DNA of 43,925 nt. It comes from Planctomycetaceae bacterium (GTDB taxonomy: Bacteria; Planctomycetota; Phycisphaerae; Tepidisphaerales; Tepidisphaeraceae). Under the pieces are notes generated by a model that was not told the DNA's origin, ran no database searches, and saw nothing but the letters and a program-made list of their open reading frames with translations. The DNA is taken from positions 1 through 43,925 of the forward strand of contig JAIYCY010000019.1 of assembly GCA_027487775.1 (NCBI GenBank). Direction: 5' to 3'. Position numbers and translations under genes: made by a program. This document shows, one piece after another, positions 1-8,375 of the stretch (the stretch's first letter is position 1; each line of letters opens with the position of its first letter).

Positions 1-125
1 ACGACGACGCGGTCGAGTGGATCGACGGTCAGGCCGTTGAAGACGTCGTTGTATCCGTTGCCGAGTTGGACGGAGACAACGCCGGCGTTGCCGAAGGCGG
101 AATCGACATGTCCGGCGGGTGTCAT
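1..125 (-). CDS. Delta-60 repeat (beta-propeller) protein, 5' fragment cut by window edge
   Basis: The minus strand from the ATG at 125 reads M-T-P-A-G-H-V-D-S-A-F-G-N-A-G-V-V, then an L-G-N-G-Y block and a 'VDPLDRVV' block. This matches the delta-60 repeat pattern (xxDGxxDxxFGxxGvv ... lalqpDGkivv), found in secreted bacterial propeller proteins. About 41 codons lie in the window and the 3' part is off the left edge. No signal peptide or clear ribosome-binding site is visible before the ATG. The frame stays open upstream for at least 20 codons (for example 'AANILRM' just before the ATG), so the true start could be further upstream or the fragment could be degraded. It is divergent from fabI. 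The family is inferred from pattern only. Confidence 0.4.
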   Translation of the reverse strand, partial: MTPAGHVDSAFGNAGVVSVQLGNGYNDVFNGLTVDPLDRVV

Positions 126-190
126 GCGGAGGATGTTAGCAGCTCTTGGTGCATGTTGTGGAGTGAATTGTCTTGAGAAGCGCGGTGGCG

Positions 191-218
191 TTGCCTCTTG
201 GGCGGGGATCGCTAATCT
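191..218 (+). promoter_or_regulatory. Putative sigma-70-type promoter of fabI
   Basis: TTGCCT at 191-196 and TAATCT at 213-218 are separated by 16 bp and lie 28 bp before the fabI ATG. The 16-bp spacer is the same as in the candidates before rpsJ and before the OmpA-like gene. Predicted by eye only. Confidence 0.35.
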
Positions 219-246
219 TGTTCGGTTCCAAACACGGAGGCTTTTG

Positions 247-1047
247 ATGGGACTGCTGACAGGTAAGACGGGATTGATCCTCAACATCGCCAACGATCGT
301 TCGATTGCGTGGTCGATTGCAAAGAATTGTGTGGCACAGGGGGCGACGTGCGGATTCGGGTATCTGCCCCTCGAGAAGATGGAGCGGCGGGTGCGGAAGA
401 GTCTGGATGAGATGGCGGAGGAGACGGGTCAGGCGGGGCTGAAGGATCCGTGGCTGCAGCCTTGTGATGTGGGGAGTGATGCGTCGATCGAGGCGTTTTT
501 TGCTGAGGCGAAGAAGAAGTTCGGCAAGATCGATTTTCTGGTGCATTCGCTGGCGTTTGCGAACAAGGATTATCTGGCGATCGGGAAGTTTACGTCGACG
601 CCGCGTGAGGTTTTCTCGCAGGCGTGCGACATCAGTGCGTATTCGTTGATTGCGTTGACGCGGGCGGCGCTGCCTTTGATGCCGGACGGCGGATCGATCA
701 TTGGGATGACGTATTTGGGTTCGGAGAAGGTGGTTCCGGGATACAACGTGATGGGAGTGGCGAAGGCGGCGTTGGAATCGACGGCCCGTTATCTGGCGTT
801 TGAGTTGGGTGAGAAGAAGGTTCGTGTGAACACGATCAGCGCGGGTCCGGTGCGAACGCTGAGCGCGATGGCGGTGGGCGGGATCGATGACATGTTTACG
901 CATGTTGAGAAGAAGAGCCCATTGCGAAGGAACATCGACGCCGACGAGGTGGGCAAGACGGCGGTTTATTTGTTGAGCGATCTGAGCTCGGGCGTGACGG
1001 GCGAGAACGTGTATGTGGACAGCGGATTTAACACGGTCGGGCTGTGA
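247..1047 (+). CDS. fabI: Enoyl-[acyl-carrier-protein] reductase FabI (NADH)
   Basis: Catalyses the last step of each fatty-acid elongation cycle, reducing trans-2-enoyl-ACP with NAD(P)H in the cytosol. The 266-residue product is a short-chain dehydrogenase of usual FabI length. It has the N-terminal nucleotide-binding segment (residues about 7-22, 'NIANDRSIAW'), the 'TYLGSEKVVPGYNVMGVAK' active-site block with Tyr166 and Lys173 (Tyr-x6-Lys spacing typical of FabI), and the 'ISAGPVRTLSA' substrate loop. The ATG at 247 is chosen because GGAGG lies at 236-240 with a 6-nt spacing and the FabI fold starts here. The longer open frame from 37 lacks family similarity. It is monocistronic in this window and divergent from the delta-60 fragment. 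Confidence 0.96.
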   Translation: MGLLTGKTGLILNIANDRSIAWSIAKNCVAQGATCGFGYLPLEKMERRVRKSLDEMAEETGQAGLKDPWLQPCDVGSDASIEAFFAEAKKKFGKIDFLVHSLAFANKDYLAIGKFTSTPREVFSQACDISAYSLIALTRAALPLMPDGGSIIGMTYLGSEKVVPGYNVMGVAKAALESTARYLAFELGEKKVRVNTISAGPVRTLSAMAVGGIDDMFTHVEKKSPLRRNIDADEVGKTAVYLLSDLSSGVTGENVYVDSGFNTVGL

Positions 1048-1651
1048 ACGGCGATTGGATTGTGAAATCAGGGTTTATTGCAAAGCCGCGGTAGGATTTC
1101 GCAAGGTGGTTGGCGGCGGCGATCGCTGTCGGTGTTGGATCGCAGAGGTGGGGGCACGTACAAGCACAAGGCCGATGAGCTCGCGAATCGCGGGTGGTGG
1201 TTTGTTGCGCGGTTGAAGCTGCCGTGCGGACGAGCTTTGATTTCTGGCTTGGCTTGGATCGCTCGCGGGATGAAGAGGGGGATGGGCGAACTGGGACGGG
1301 GCGGTCTGGGATGCGTGTGAGTTGACCGAGAAGTGGTTTTGCGCGGGGGTGGTGCGAGCATGGCGTGTTAAGTTGGGCCGATTTGTGCGCGAGCGTGTGG
1401 GATGTGGTGCATGAGGTGGGTGTGATGTGTGCGCGAGTGTGCGGAAATCGAACTGAGAGGGTTGATTTGTGCTTGGGACTTGAAAAATCTTCGGTGGAAA
1501 CCAGAGGGGCGGCTTGACACGGCGGGGCCGGGCTGTAGTCTATCGGGCTCGAATCTTTTAGGGCTGGCTAGCGCTGGACGTGAAGGATTCGGGTGAGAAT
1601 TGGTTGTTGTTTCGGATTGTTTTCGGTTTTTAACGATTTGCAGGACGCTTC
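1048..1651. other. 604-bp intergenic region between fabI and the S10 operon
   Basis: No convincing gene is seen. Short open frames on both strands (up to 97 codons) resemble nothing and look like GC-rich noise. The segment 1383-1445 is GT-rich and carries an imperfect direct repeat around 'TGTGCGCGAG' (about 1384 and 1428). The right end holds the probable S10 operon promoter and a T-rich leader of about 100 nt. Confidence 0.6.
1514..1541 (+). promoter_or_regulatory. Putative promoter of the S10-spc ribosomal protein operon
   Basis: A perfect TTGACA at 1514-1519 is followed after 16 bp by TAGTCT at 1536-1541. Transcription would begin near 1548, giving a leader of about 100 nt before rpsJ. 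The -10 match is only partial, but position and spacing fit the first gene of a long operon. Confidence 0.5.
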
Positions 1652-1954
1652 ATGGACCGCATTCGCATCAGGATGGAAGCCTACGACCACCGTGCCCTCG
1701 ACACCTCGGCGAGCGAGATTGTTGAACACGCCAAGCGTACCAACGCCCGTGTCTCAGGCCCCATTCCGCTGCCGACCCGCATCGAGCGGTACACGGTTTT
1801 GCGTAGTCCGCACATCGATAAGAAGAGCCGTGAGCAGTTCGAAATGCGAACGTACAAGCGTGTGATTGACATTTTCGAGCCGACGGCCCGAACGGTCGAA
1901 GCGCTGAACCGCCTTGTTGTTCCGGCGGGTGTGTATGTGAAGATCAAGGCCTGA
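1652..1954 (+). CDS. rpsJ: 30S ribosomal protein S10
   Basis: Component of the head of the 30S subunit; in other bacteria it also joins NusB in antitermination. The 100-residue product has normal length, with the family blocks '[13 protein letters not shown]', '[19 protein letters not shown]' and '[14 protein letters not shown]'. AGGA at 1642-1645 lies 6 nt before the ATG. It is the first gene of the S10-spc cluster. A short hairpin overlaps its stop codon, and the following gap to rplC is unusually long (266 bp). Confidence 0.97.
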   Translation: MDRIRIRMEAYDHRALDTSASEIVEHAKRTNARVSGPIPLPTRIERYTVLRSPHIDKKSREQFEMRTYKRVIDIFEPTARTVEALNRLVVPAGVYVKIKA

Positions 1955-1962
1955 TCGGCCTT
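1946..1962 (+). terminator. Short hairpin over the rpsJ stop codon (attenuator-like)
   Basis: AAGGCC (1946-1951) and GGCCTT (1957-1962) form a perfect 6-bp stem around a 5-nt loop that includes the TGA stop. Only TTT-CC follows, so full rho-independent termination is doubtful. It could reduce read-through or take part in folding of the long rpsJ-rplC spacer. Confidence 0.3.
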
Positions 1963-2220
1963 TCCGTGGTAAAAAACCTAATCCTGTCGTGTGGCAGGGT
2001 TTATGGTTGATCCGACCCGTGGCGTTCATCCAAGAACGCGTAGGCCCGCGAGAGTGGGTTTCACGGACCGGACTTAAAGTTTTTGTCGGCTTGTTCGGAG
2101 CAAAGCTTCGAAGTAGAGCCAGCCGGGCCGATGAGAATCGGCATTGGCGTGACAGGAGCGGACATCAGGTGGAATCGTTCGGGCGTAAGGCCGGTCGATT
2201 CGAAATCCTGCTCTGTCTGA

Positions 2221-2892
2221 ATGAATATGAGCACAACTCAAGGTATGCCCCCGACCCTTCTCGGTCGGAAAGTCGGAATGACCCGCATCTACGACGGCGA
2301 CGTCATGGTGCCTGTCACCCTCGTCAAGGCTGGCCCCTGCGTCGTCACGCAGCTGAAGGTCGCCGACGGCAAAGACGGCTACAACGCAGTCCAACTCGGT
2401 TTCGAAGACATCCGAGCCAAGGTCACGACCCAGGCGGAGATTGGCCACGCCGCGAAGGCGGGCACTGCTCCCAAGCGGGCCTTCCGCGAGGTTCGCTTTG
2501 AGGGATCGGCTGACAAGACGGTCGGCGAGACGTTGAATGTTGGCGTGTTTGAAGGTGTGAGTCACGTGGACGTGATCGGCACGAGCAAGGGCAAGGGCTT
2601 TCAGGGCGTCATGAAGCGGCACCATTTCGGTGGTCAGCCCGCTTCGCACGGTTGCGAACGAAAGCACCGCTCTCCTGGTTCGATCGCGTCGCACGCTACT
2701 TGGCGTGGCCAGTGCGGTAAGCCGAAGAAGGGCCTGCGTATGGCGGGTCGCATGGGCGGCGATCGTGTGACCAGCATCGGTCACAAGCTCGTCGGCATTG
2801 ACGCAGAAAACGGCCTACTGGTGCTCAAGGGTGCTCTCCCCGGGGCCAATGGTTCGCTGGTGCTGGTGACGCGAAGTCGAAAGGCTTCGTGA
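2221..2892 (+). CDS. rplC: 50S ribosomal protein L3
   Basis: Early-assembly protein of the 50S subunit near the peptidyl transferase centre. The 223-residue product contains 'LLGRKVGMTRIYD' near the N-terminus and the long conserved loop around residues 121-185 (blocks 'GKGFQGVMKRHHFGG', 'HRSPGSI', 'MAGRMGGDRVT'). Start choice is uncertain: ATG at 2221, 2227 and 2245 are all in frame and none has a clear Shine-Dalgarno sequence. The first is used here; the family core begins about 10 residues later. It sits 266 bp after rpsJ and 100 bp before rplD. Confidence 0.95.
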   Translation: MNMSTTQGMPPTLLGRKVGMTRIYDGDVMVPVTLVKAGPCVVTQLKVADGKDGYNAVQLGFEDIRAKVTTQAEIGHAAKAGTAPKRAFREVRFEGSADKTVGETLNVGVFEGVSHVDVIGTSKGKGFQGVMKRHHFGGQPASHGCERKHRSPGSIASHATWRGQCGKPKKGLRMAGRMGGDRVTSIGHKLVGIDAENGLLVLKGALPGANGSLVLVTRSRKAS

Positions 2893-2992
2893 GTCTGTCT
2901 GGCATCAGGCAGTTGATGGTGATCGGGCAGTCAAATTGGGCACGCGTGAGTTTGGAATCTTGGCAGAATCAAGAAGCTGAAACGGTGAAGTC

Positions 2993-3607
2993 ATGATCGA
3001 AGTTCCGGTTTACAATCAGGAAGGCAAGCAGGTCGAGTCGATCAAGATCGACGAGTCCTCGCTCGGTGGAGCGGTGAACGCCGCGCTTCTCAAGCAGGCG
3101 ATCGTCTATTACGAGACCGCCCAGCGGCAGGGCACGCATCGCACGTTGGCCCGCGGTGAGGTGGAAGGTTCCACCCGCAAGCTGTTTCGCCAGAAGGGAA
3201 CCGGCAACGCCCGCCAGGGATCGATCCGTCAACCGGTTCGCGTGGGTGGTGGTCATGCCAAGCAAAAGCGTCCGGAGGACCACCGCATCGATTTTCCGTT
3301 GAAGGCCCGCCGGCTTGCCCGTCAGAACGCGCTGCTCAGCAAGCTGCTCGCCGGCGAGGTGAAGGTTGTTGACAACCTGAATCTCGCGGCTCCCAAGACC
3401 AAGTTGATGGCAGGCGTTTGCGAAAAGCTCGGCATTGATCGCTCGTGCGTTCTCGCGCTGCCCGAGCATTCGGATTCGACGTACCGCGCCGCCCGCAACA
3501 TCGATCGCATGACCGTCACCACTGTGAGCCAACTGAACGCCTGGGAAATTCTGAAGAATCGCAAAGTGCTTACGACGAAGGACGGATTGAAAAAGTTGGT
3601 GGGATAA
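2993..3607 (+). CDS. rplD: 50S ribosomal protein L4
   Basis: Lines part of the nascent-peptide exit tunnel; in E. coli it also represses the S10 operon. The 204-residue product shows '[19 protein letters not shown]' and '[17 protein letters not shown]', the conserved extended-loop region, followed by the globular C-terminal part. Length is normal. No strong ribosome-binding site is seen before the ATG. A terminator-like hairpin lies immediately after the stop codon, so this gene may be the last before a partial transcription stop inside the cluster. Confidence 0.96.
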   Translation: MIEVPVYNQEGKQVESIKIDESSLGGAVNAALLKQAIVYYETAQRQGTHRTLARGEVEGSTRKLFRQKGTGNARQGSIRQPVRVGGGHAKQKRPEDHRIDFPLKARRLARQNALLSKLLAGEVKVVDNLNLAAPKTKLMAGVCEKLGIDRSCVLALPEHSDSTYRAARNIDRMTVTTVSQLNAWEILKNRKVLTTKDGLKKLVG

Positions 3608-3612
3608 CACTT

Positions 3613-3642
3613 CGCCCCGCGACCATTGGTCGTGGGGCGTTT
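3613..3642 (+). terminator. Terminator-like hairpin between rplD and rplW
   Basis: CGCCCCGCGACC (3613-3624) pairs with GGTCGTGGGGCG (3628-3639) over a 3-nt loop. This is a 12-bp stem with one G-U or mismatch position, followed by TTTC. It starts 5 bp after the rplD stop. The stem is strong but the T-tract is short, so partial termination or transcript processing is more likely than a full stop. Confidence 0.5.
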
Positions 3643-3727
3643 CATTGCCCTGACCTGCAAGCCGCTCTTCGGCCTTGAAACAATACGACAGACGAACGAA
3701 TCAGTTAGAAAGAATTCGGAGCCAATC

Positions 3728-4018
3728 ATGGGACTCACGCTCGACGCAACGCAAATCATCATCCAGCCGCTGGTGACCGAAAAGTCCACCGCCCTGGCCA
3801 ATGAAAAGAACACCTACGCGTTCAAGGTGCACCTGGCCGCCAGCAAGCCCGAAATCAAGGCTGCCGTGGAGAAGCTTTACAACGTCAAGGTGATCGATGT
3901 GCGCACGCTTGTTCGCAAGGGCAAGCCGCGTCGCATCAAGACCGGCTGGACGTCTCGCAGTGATTTCAAGCGGGCCATCGTCAAGCTCGATGCGAATTCG
4001 AAGATTGAGTTGTTCTAA
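3728..4018 (+). CDS. rplW: 50S ribosomal protein L23
   Basis: Sits at the tunnel exit and is the docking site for trigger factor and SRP. The 96-residue product carries 'IIIQPLVTEKSTAL', 'YAFKVHLAASKPEIKAAVEKLYNVKVIDV' and 'KKxRRxK'-like basic residues, as usual for bacterial L23. The ATG at 3728 is preferred over the longer open frame from 3626 because the family begins here. The 62-bp gap to rplB is one of the shortest in the cluster. Confidence 0.95.
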   Translation: MGLTLDATQIIIQPLVTEKSTALANEKNTYAFKVHLAASKPEIKAAVEKLYNVKVIDVRTLVRKGKPRRIKTGWTSRSDFKRAIVKLDANSKIELF

Positions 4019-4080
4019 ACCGTAGGGTTTCTGTTCCGGGATACTGAAAAACAAACTCTGGCACTTAAAAAGACCAAGCC

Positions 4081-4950
4081 ATGCCCATCAAGCAATACAA
4101 GCCCACCTCGCCCGGTCGACGTCACGGTAGCGTTATTGACTACAAGGCCGTCCTTACCAAGTTCGAGCCCGAGAAGTCGCTGACGGTTGGCATGCGTCGC
4201 GCCTCCGGTCGCAACCATCACGGCGTGATCACGGCCAAGCATCGTGGCGGTGGCAACAAGCGGTTGTATCGCCTCATTGACTTCAAGCGTCAGAAGGACG
4301 GCGTTGAAGCAAGCGTGACTGCGGTTGAATACGATCCCAACCGCACGGTTTTCATCGCATTGATCCAGTACACGGACGGCGAAAAGGCCTACATCCTTTG
4401 CCCGAACGGTCTGAAGGTCGGTGATAAGGTGATGAGCGGTCCGACGGCTCCGTTCGAAGTGGGTTGTTCGTTGCCGCTCGCCAACATTCCGACCGGCGTG
4501 GACATTCACAACGTTGAAATGAATCCCGGTCAGGGCGGCAAGCTCGTGCGTTCTGCGGGCATGGTTGCGAAGCTGACATCCAAGGAAGGTGATTACGTCG
4601 TCATCACACTTCCGAGTGGTGAAATTCGCCGCGTGCGAAGCGCCTGTCGAGCAACGATCGGGCAGCTTGGCAACCTTGATCACATCAACGAAAGCGTGGG
4701 CAAGGCGGGTCGTAATCGTCATCGTGGCATTCGTCCGCACACCCGTGCCAAGGCGATGAACCCGATCGATCACCCGCTGGGTGGTGGTGAAGGTCGTTCC
4801 AACGGCGGTCGTCATCCGGTGAGCAAGACGGGTGTTCCTGCCAAGGGTGGGATCACCCGCAAGCCCGGCAAGCATTCCGAGAAATACATTCTGCGTCGCC
4901 GAAAGATGGGCAAGTTCCAACAGCGGCCGCAGACCGTCAAGGCGTCGTGA
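4081..4950 (+). CDS. rplB: 50S ribosomal protein L2
   Basis: Universal rRNA-binding protein needed for subunit association and peptidyl transfer. The 289-residue product has the N-terminal 'YKPTSPGRRHGSV', the OB/SH3 core with 'HRGGGNKRLYRLIDF', and the C-terminal loop 'MNPIDHPLGGGEGRSNGGRHP' region containing the conserved histidine. The tail after this loop ('VSKTGVPAKGGITRKPGK') is slightly different from the common 'PWGxxxKGxKTR' form but in the right place. No strong ribosome-binding site. Confidence 0.97.
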   Translation: MPIKQYKPTSPGRRHGSVIDYKAVLTKFEPEKSLTVGMRRASGRNHHGVITAKHRGGGNKRLYRLIDFKRQKDGVEASVTAVEYDPNRTVFIALIQYTDGEKAYILCPNGLKVGDKVMSGPTAPFEVGCSLPLANIPTGVDIHNVEMNPGQGGKLVRSAGMVAKLTSKEGDYVVITLPSGEIRRVRSACRATIGQLGNLDHINESVGKAGRNRHRGIRPHTRAKAMNPIDHPLGGGEGRSNGGRHPVSKTGVPAKGGITRKPGKHSEKYILRRRKMGKFQQRPQTVKAS

Positions 4951-5050
4951 GTTTGATATTGAAAGATTGTTTGGTTTCGTTTGGTTCGTTCATGGTCAAG
5001 ACACCATGAATGAGGTTTAAGAGAGATAGAACACCAACACGTGAGCATCC

Positions 5051-5323
5051 ATGAGCCGAAGTGCAAAAAAAGGTCCGTTCGTCGATGAGAAGCTGTTCAA
5101 GCGTGTCGCGCAGTTGAACGAGCGTCGGGCCAAGAGCCCGCTGAAGACATGGGCCCGCGCCTGCACCATTACGCCGGAATTCGTCGGTCACACCTTCGAA
5201 GTCCATAACGGCAACAAGTTCATCAAGGTGTACGTGGTCGAGGACATGGTGGGTCACAAGCTCGGCGAGTTTGCGCCGACCCGCACGTTCCGTGGCCACA
5301 CCGCCAAGGCGAAGACGGCGTGA
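5051..5323 (+). CDS. rpsS: 30S ribosomal protein S19
   Basis: Forms a complex with S13 in the 30S head. The 90-residue product begins '[19 protein letters not shown]' and contains '[22 protein letters not shown]' and '[16 protein letters not shown]', all hallmark S19 blocks. Length is normal. It lies 100 bp after rplB; the spacer includes an imperfect repeat of 'TTGGTTCGTT/ TTGGTTTCGTT'-like text (about 4970-4990). No clear ribosome-binding site precedes the ATG. Confidence 0.97.
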   Translation: MSRSAKKGPFVDEKLFKRVAQLNERRAKSPLKTWARACTITPEFVGHTFEVHNGNKFIKVYVVEDMVGHKLGEFAPTRTFRGHTAKAKTA

Positions 5324-5413
5324 TCGAGTGAATGGACTCGAATCGGTTGGTACGGTTGGACAGAGGCAAATTGAGATTGATCGAAAAAGTGGTTGGTCAA
5401 GTTCGAGGTTGAA

Positions 5414-5764
5414 ATGGCAAAGACGAGTATTCACAGACACGCCCGCATCGCCCCGCGAAAGGCCGCATTGGTCATGGACATGATCCGTGGTCGCAAGGTC
5501 GACGACGCGATGGCGGTGCTGCAGTTCTCCAAGAAGCGAGCCGCAGTCATGATCGGCAAGGTCATCAAGAGCGCGGTCGCCAACTACAATGAGCAGGAGG
5601 CTCCGACTCGCGAGGAGCTGGTCATCACCGAAGCTCGCGTCGACGGCGGGGCGGTCATGAAGCGCTTTCAGCCGAAGGATCGTGGCAAGGCCCACAGCAT
5701 CATGAAGCGAACGAGCCACCTCGTGGTCACCGTCGATGCACCTGAGGGTTCAGACGCCGAGTGA
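5414..5764 (+). CDS. rplV: 50S ribosomal protein L22
   Basis: Contacts all domains of 23S rRNA, and its beta-hairpin lines the exit tunnel. The 116-residue product has 'HARIAPRKAALVMDMIRGRKVDDAM', 'VIKSAVANYNE' and the hairpin region 'GGAVMKRFQPKDRGKAH'. It lacks only the usual 'P' variations. The ATG at 5414 is chosen because GAGG at 5405-5408 is well spaced; the upstream TTG at 5393 would add seven residues without family support. Confidence 0.95.
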   Translation: MAKTSIHRHARIAPRKAALVMDMIRGRKVDDAMAVLQFSKKRAAVMIGKVIKSAVANYNEQEAPTREELVITEARVDGGAVMKRFQPKDRGKAHSIMKRTSHLVVTVDAPEGSDAE

Positions 5765-5856
5765 TGGGTGGTGGTGCTCAGGTTTGTGTGTGTGTTCGTT
5801 GTGAAGTTCGAGTGTCGAGTTCGATCGGTTTAACGTTCAGGATTATCGAGATCATC

Positions 5857-6561
5857 ATGGGTCAAAAGGTCAATCCAATTGGGTTTCGAGTCGGTGTTAC
5901 CGAAGACTGGAAGAGTCGTTGGTACGCGCCGAAGCATGCGTACGGACAGTTCCTCATCGAGGATTATCAGGTCCGAACGCTGATCGATCAGGAGCTGAAT
6001 CGTGCCCCTCAGCCGGCCGCGGTGTCTGACATCCTGATCGAGCGGACCCGCGAGGAAGTGATTGTCACTCTTCGCACTGCGCGTCCGGGCTTGGTCATCG
6101 GACCCAAGGGTGAGAACGTGGACAAGATCCGCGAGAAACTTGAAGACCTGATCCACCGTAAAGTGGCCCCGATCAAGGTCGTGGAAATCAAGAACCCCGA
6201 TCTCAACGCCCAACTGGTGGCCGAGGGGATCGCTGAACAGCTCAAGCGTCGAGCCAGCTTCCGTCGAGTGATGAAGCAGCGAATGGAAGCGACCATGCAG
6301 TCTGGCGCGAAGGGCATTCGAATCAGCCTGAGCGGTCGACTCGGCGGTGCGGAAATCGCACGCTGCGAGAAGGCAACCATGGGCAGCGTTCCGCTGACCA
6401 CACTGCAGGCAGACGTCGATTACGGCTACGCGGTCGCGAAAACGACCTATGGCACGATCGGCGTGAAGACCTGGGTGTATCGCGGCATGAAGGGCGATGA
6501 CGATCAGGTGTATGACACCGAAGTCCGCCCGGGCGGCCCGGTTCGTCGAGGCCGTCGATGA
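5857..6561 (+). CDS. rpsC: 30S ribosomal protein S3
   Basis: Part of the mRNA entry site and helicase activity of the 30S subunit. The 234-residue product starts 'MGQKVNPIGFRVGV', contains the type-II KH domain with 'VIGPKGENVDKIREKL' (residues about 79-94), and ends with the S3 C-terminal domain ('GIRISLSGRLGGAEIAR', 'TTYGTIGVKTWVYRG'). The ATG at 5857 is the family start. An in-frame GTG at 5761, four bases before the rplV stop ends, would add 32 unsupported residues. Confidence 0.97.
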   Translation: MGQKVNPIGFRVGVTEDWKSRWYAPKHAYGQFLIEDYQVRTLIDQELNRAPQPAAVSDILIERTREEVIVTLRTARPGLVIGPKGENVDKIREKLEDLIHRKVAPIKVVEIKNPDLNAQLVAEGIAEQLKRRASFRRVMKQRMEATMQSGAKGIRISLSGRLGGAEIARCEKATMGSVPLTTLQADVDYGYAVAKTTYGTIGVKTWVYRGMKGDDDQVYDTEVRPGGPVRRGRR

Positions 6562-6681
6562 TGGTTGATTGAAGTCGACCCAGGTCGGGGGCGATGGATG
6601 TCGATCGAAGTCGATGGTTGTTGTGAAGTGTGATGTTGAATTGAAATTTGTTTGACTGATTAAAGAAGAAGCAGGTGTGTC

Positions 6682-7104
6682 ATGGCGATGATGCCCAAGC
6701 GGGTGAAGTTTCGTAAGAGCCAGCGTGGCAAGATGAAGGGCAATGCGACCCGAGGCAACTATGTTGCATACGGCGAGTACGGCCTGCAGTCGCTCGAATC
6801 GGCTTGGATCCCCGCCAAGACGCTCGAAGCCGCCCGCGTGGCCGTGAGCCATGCGATCGGCCGTTCGGGCCGCCTCTTCCGACGGGTCTTTCCGCAGAAG
6901 TCTGTATCCGCCAAGCCGCTCGAAGTGCGAATGGGTAGCGGTAAGGGTGAGCCTGATTTCTGGTGCGCAGTCGTCAAGCCTGGCACGGTGCTGTTCGAGC
7001 TGAGCGGCGTGAGTGAGACGGTCGCCAAGCGTGCTTTCGCCCGCGTGGCCCACAAGATGCCGGTTCGCACACGGTTCGTCTCCAGACGTCACACGGTTGC
7101 TTGA
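6682..7104 (+). CDS. rplP: 50S ribosomal protein L16
   Basis: Binds near the A-site tRNA and organises the 50S peptidyl transferase region. The 140-residue product shows 'MPKRVKFRKSQRGKMKGNATRG', 'YGLQSLESAWIPAKTLEAARVA' and 'RMGSGKGEPDFWCAVVKPGTVLFE'. Methionines at codons 1, 3 and 4 are all possible starts; the first is used because AGGTG lies 5-9 bases upstream. The 120-bp spacer from rpsC has imperfect repeats of 'GTCGATxGAAGTCGA'. Confidence 0.96.
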   Translation: MAMMPKRVKFRKSQRGKMKGNATRGNYVAYGEYGLQSLESAWIPAKTLEAARVAVSHAIGRSGRLFRRVFPQKSVSAKPLEVRMGSGKGEPDFWCAVVKPGTVLFELSGVSETVAKRAFARVAHKMPVRTRFVSRRHTVA

Positions 7105-7245
7105 GCGAAAGTAGATGGACGTGTCTGTTGATTGAATTATCTGTCGATTGATTTGATTGTCGCTAGATCAATGTTGTCCGTCTCGATGATGTTTGGTCTG
7201 TGAAGTGAAGTCAGTGGAATAGGGAATGTTGTTCGGAGTCGAAAC

Positions 7246-7458
7246 ATGAGCAAGAAGCTGGTCAAAAACCTTCGTGAAAAGAACATCGAGGCGTTGAACA
7301 TTGAGCTTGAAGAGACTCGTCGTCAGCTCTTTACCCTCAAGAGCCAGGCGGTGACGCAGAAGCTGGACAACCCGCATCAGATCACAAAGACGCGTCATCA
7401 GATCGCTCGGATCCTGTCGGTCCTCGGCGAAAAGACGAAAGAGGCCGCCAAGGCTTGA
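7246..7458 (+). CDS. rpmC: 50S ribosomal protein L29
   Basis: Small helical protein near the tunnel exit, next to L23. The 70-residue product has the typical two-helix hairpin with 'LREKNIEALNIELEETRRQLFTL' (here split: 'LREKNIEALNIEL' then 'ETRRQLFTLKSQ') and 'DNPHQITKTRHQIARILSVL'. It follows rplP by 141 bp, where E. coli has near-overlapping genes. No clear ribosome-binding site. Confidence 0.94.
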   Translation: MSKKLVKNLREKNIEALNIELEETRRQLFTLKSQAVTQKLDNPHQITKTRHQIARILSVLGEKTKEAAKA

Positions 7459-7536
7459 ATGAGAAAGTTGAACTCAGGACCAACTAAGTTGGGCGACTGG
7501 ATCGAGACCACTGGAATTTGAATATTGAGAGCAAAT

Positions 7537-7851
7537 ATGGCAACGACTGAATCAACCCCTGCCCGTTCACAGCTCGTCACCCTTCGCGGAGTGGTGGAGA
7601 GCGCCCAGGCCAACAAGACCGTGAAGGTTCGTGTGGACTATCAGACCCGCCACCCGAAGTATGGCAAGTATCTTTATCGCAAGACTGTTCTTGCGGTTCA
7701 CGATGAGAAGGGTCAGGCGCAGGCGGGCGATGTGGTAGACATCGCCCAGTGCCGGCCGATTTCCAAGACGAAGCATCATCGCCTGATCGCGGTGGTGGAG
7801 CGTCAGGGTGCTCCGGTGAAGGCGGACGAGCCGAGTGATTTGAAGGTCTGA
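7537..7851 (+). CDS. rpsQ: 30S ribosomal protein S17
   Basis: OB-fold primary 16S rRNA binder. The 104-residue product has 'RGVVESAQANKTVKVRVDYQ', 'HPKYGKYLYRKTVLAVHDE' and 'GDVVDIAQCRPISKTKHHRLI', all S17 signatures. It has about 12 extra residues at the N-terminus and a short acidic C-terminal tail compared with the shortest members. The ATG at 7537 is preferred to the TTG at 7525. Confidence 0.95.
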   Translation: MATTESTPARSQLVTLRGVVESAQANKTVKVRVDYQTRHPKYGKYLYRKTVLAVHDEKGQAQAGDVVDIAQCRPISKTKHHRLIAVVERQGAPVKADEPSDLKV

Positions 7852-7938
7852 TCGGGTGTGAAGTGTGATCTCTTAAGTGTGAAGTGTTTACTCAGAGATG
7901 TACGTTTTTGAGTTCGAATCCTTGAAAGAAGATTTGTC

Positions 7939-8325
7939 ATGATTCAGCAACAGTCCTATCTCGACATCGCCGACAACACGGGTGCGAAGCAGGCGATGTG
8001 CATGAAGATTCTTGGCGGTTCGACCCCGCGAGGGAAGTTTGTCCGCAAGACTGCCGGTGTGGGCGACATCATCATGTGTGTTGTCAAGAAGGCGCTGCCC
8101 AACGGCGATGTGAAGGACGGTCAGATCGTTCGCTGTGTCATCGTGAGGACCAAGCAGGTCACCAAGCGTCCCGACGGCAGCTACATCCGATTCGATAAGA
8201 ATGCCGCCGTTGTGATCAGTAAGGAAAACGACCCGGTCGGTAGCCGTATCTTCGGAGCGGTAGCGCGTGAGCTTCGCGAAAAGGGTTTTCTGAAGATCGT
8301 GTCGCTCGCGAGCGAAGTGGTCTGA
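7939..8325 (+). CDS. rplN: 50S ribosomal protein L14
   Basis: Forms an intersubunit bridge with L19 and binds ribosome silencing factor. The 128-residue product (family about 122) begins '[20 protein letters not shown]' and contains '[19 protein letters not shown]', '[20 protein letters not shown]', '[19 protein letters not shown]' and '[20 protein letters not shown]'. The extra residues are a small insertion around '[13 protein letters not shown]'. No strong ribosome-binding site. Confidence 0.97.
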   Translation: MIQQQSYLDIADNTGAKQAMCMKILGGSTPRGKFVRKTAGVGDIIMCVVKKALPNGDVKDGQIVRCVIVRTKQVTKRPDGSYIRFDKNAAVVISKENDPVGSRIFGAVARELREKGFLKIVSLASEVV

Positions 8326-8375
8326 GGGATGACGGCGTCGGTAGGATACGGTGTTTACAAGTGTTGAAGATTAAG

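Noticed and set aside
37..246. Longer fabI frame starting at 37
   Set aside because: The extra 70 residues have no family match; the GGAGG at 236-240 supports the start at 247, and this segment overlaps the divergent delta-60 frame and the promoter candidate.
7911..7921. GTTCGAATCC as a possible tRNA T-arm
   Set aside because: No acceptor, D or anticodon arms can be folded around it; it is in the rpsQ-rplN spacer.
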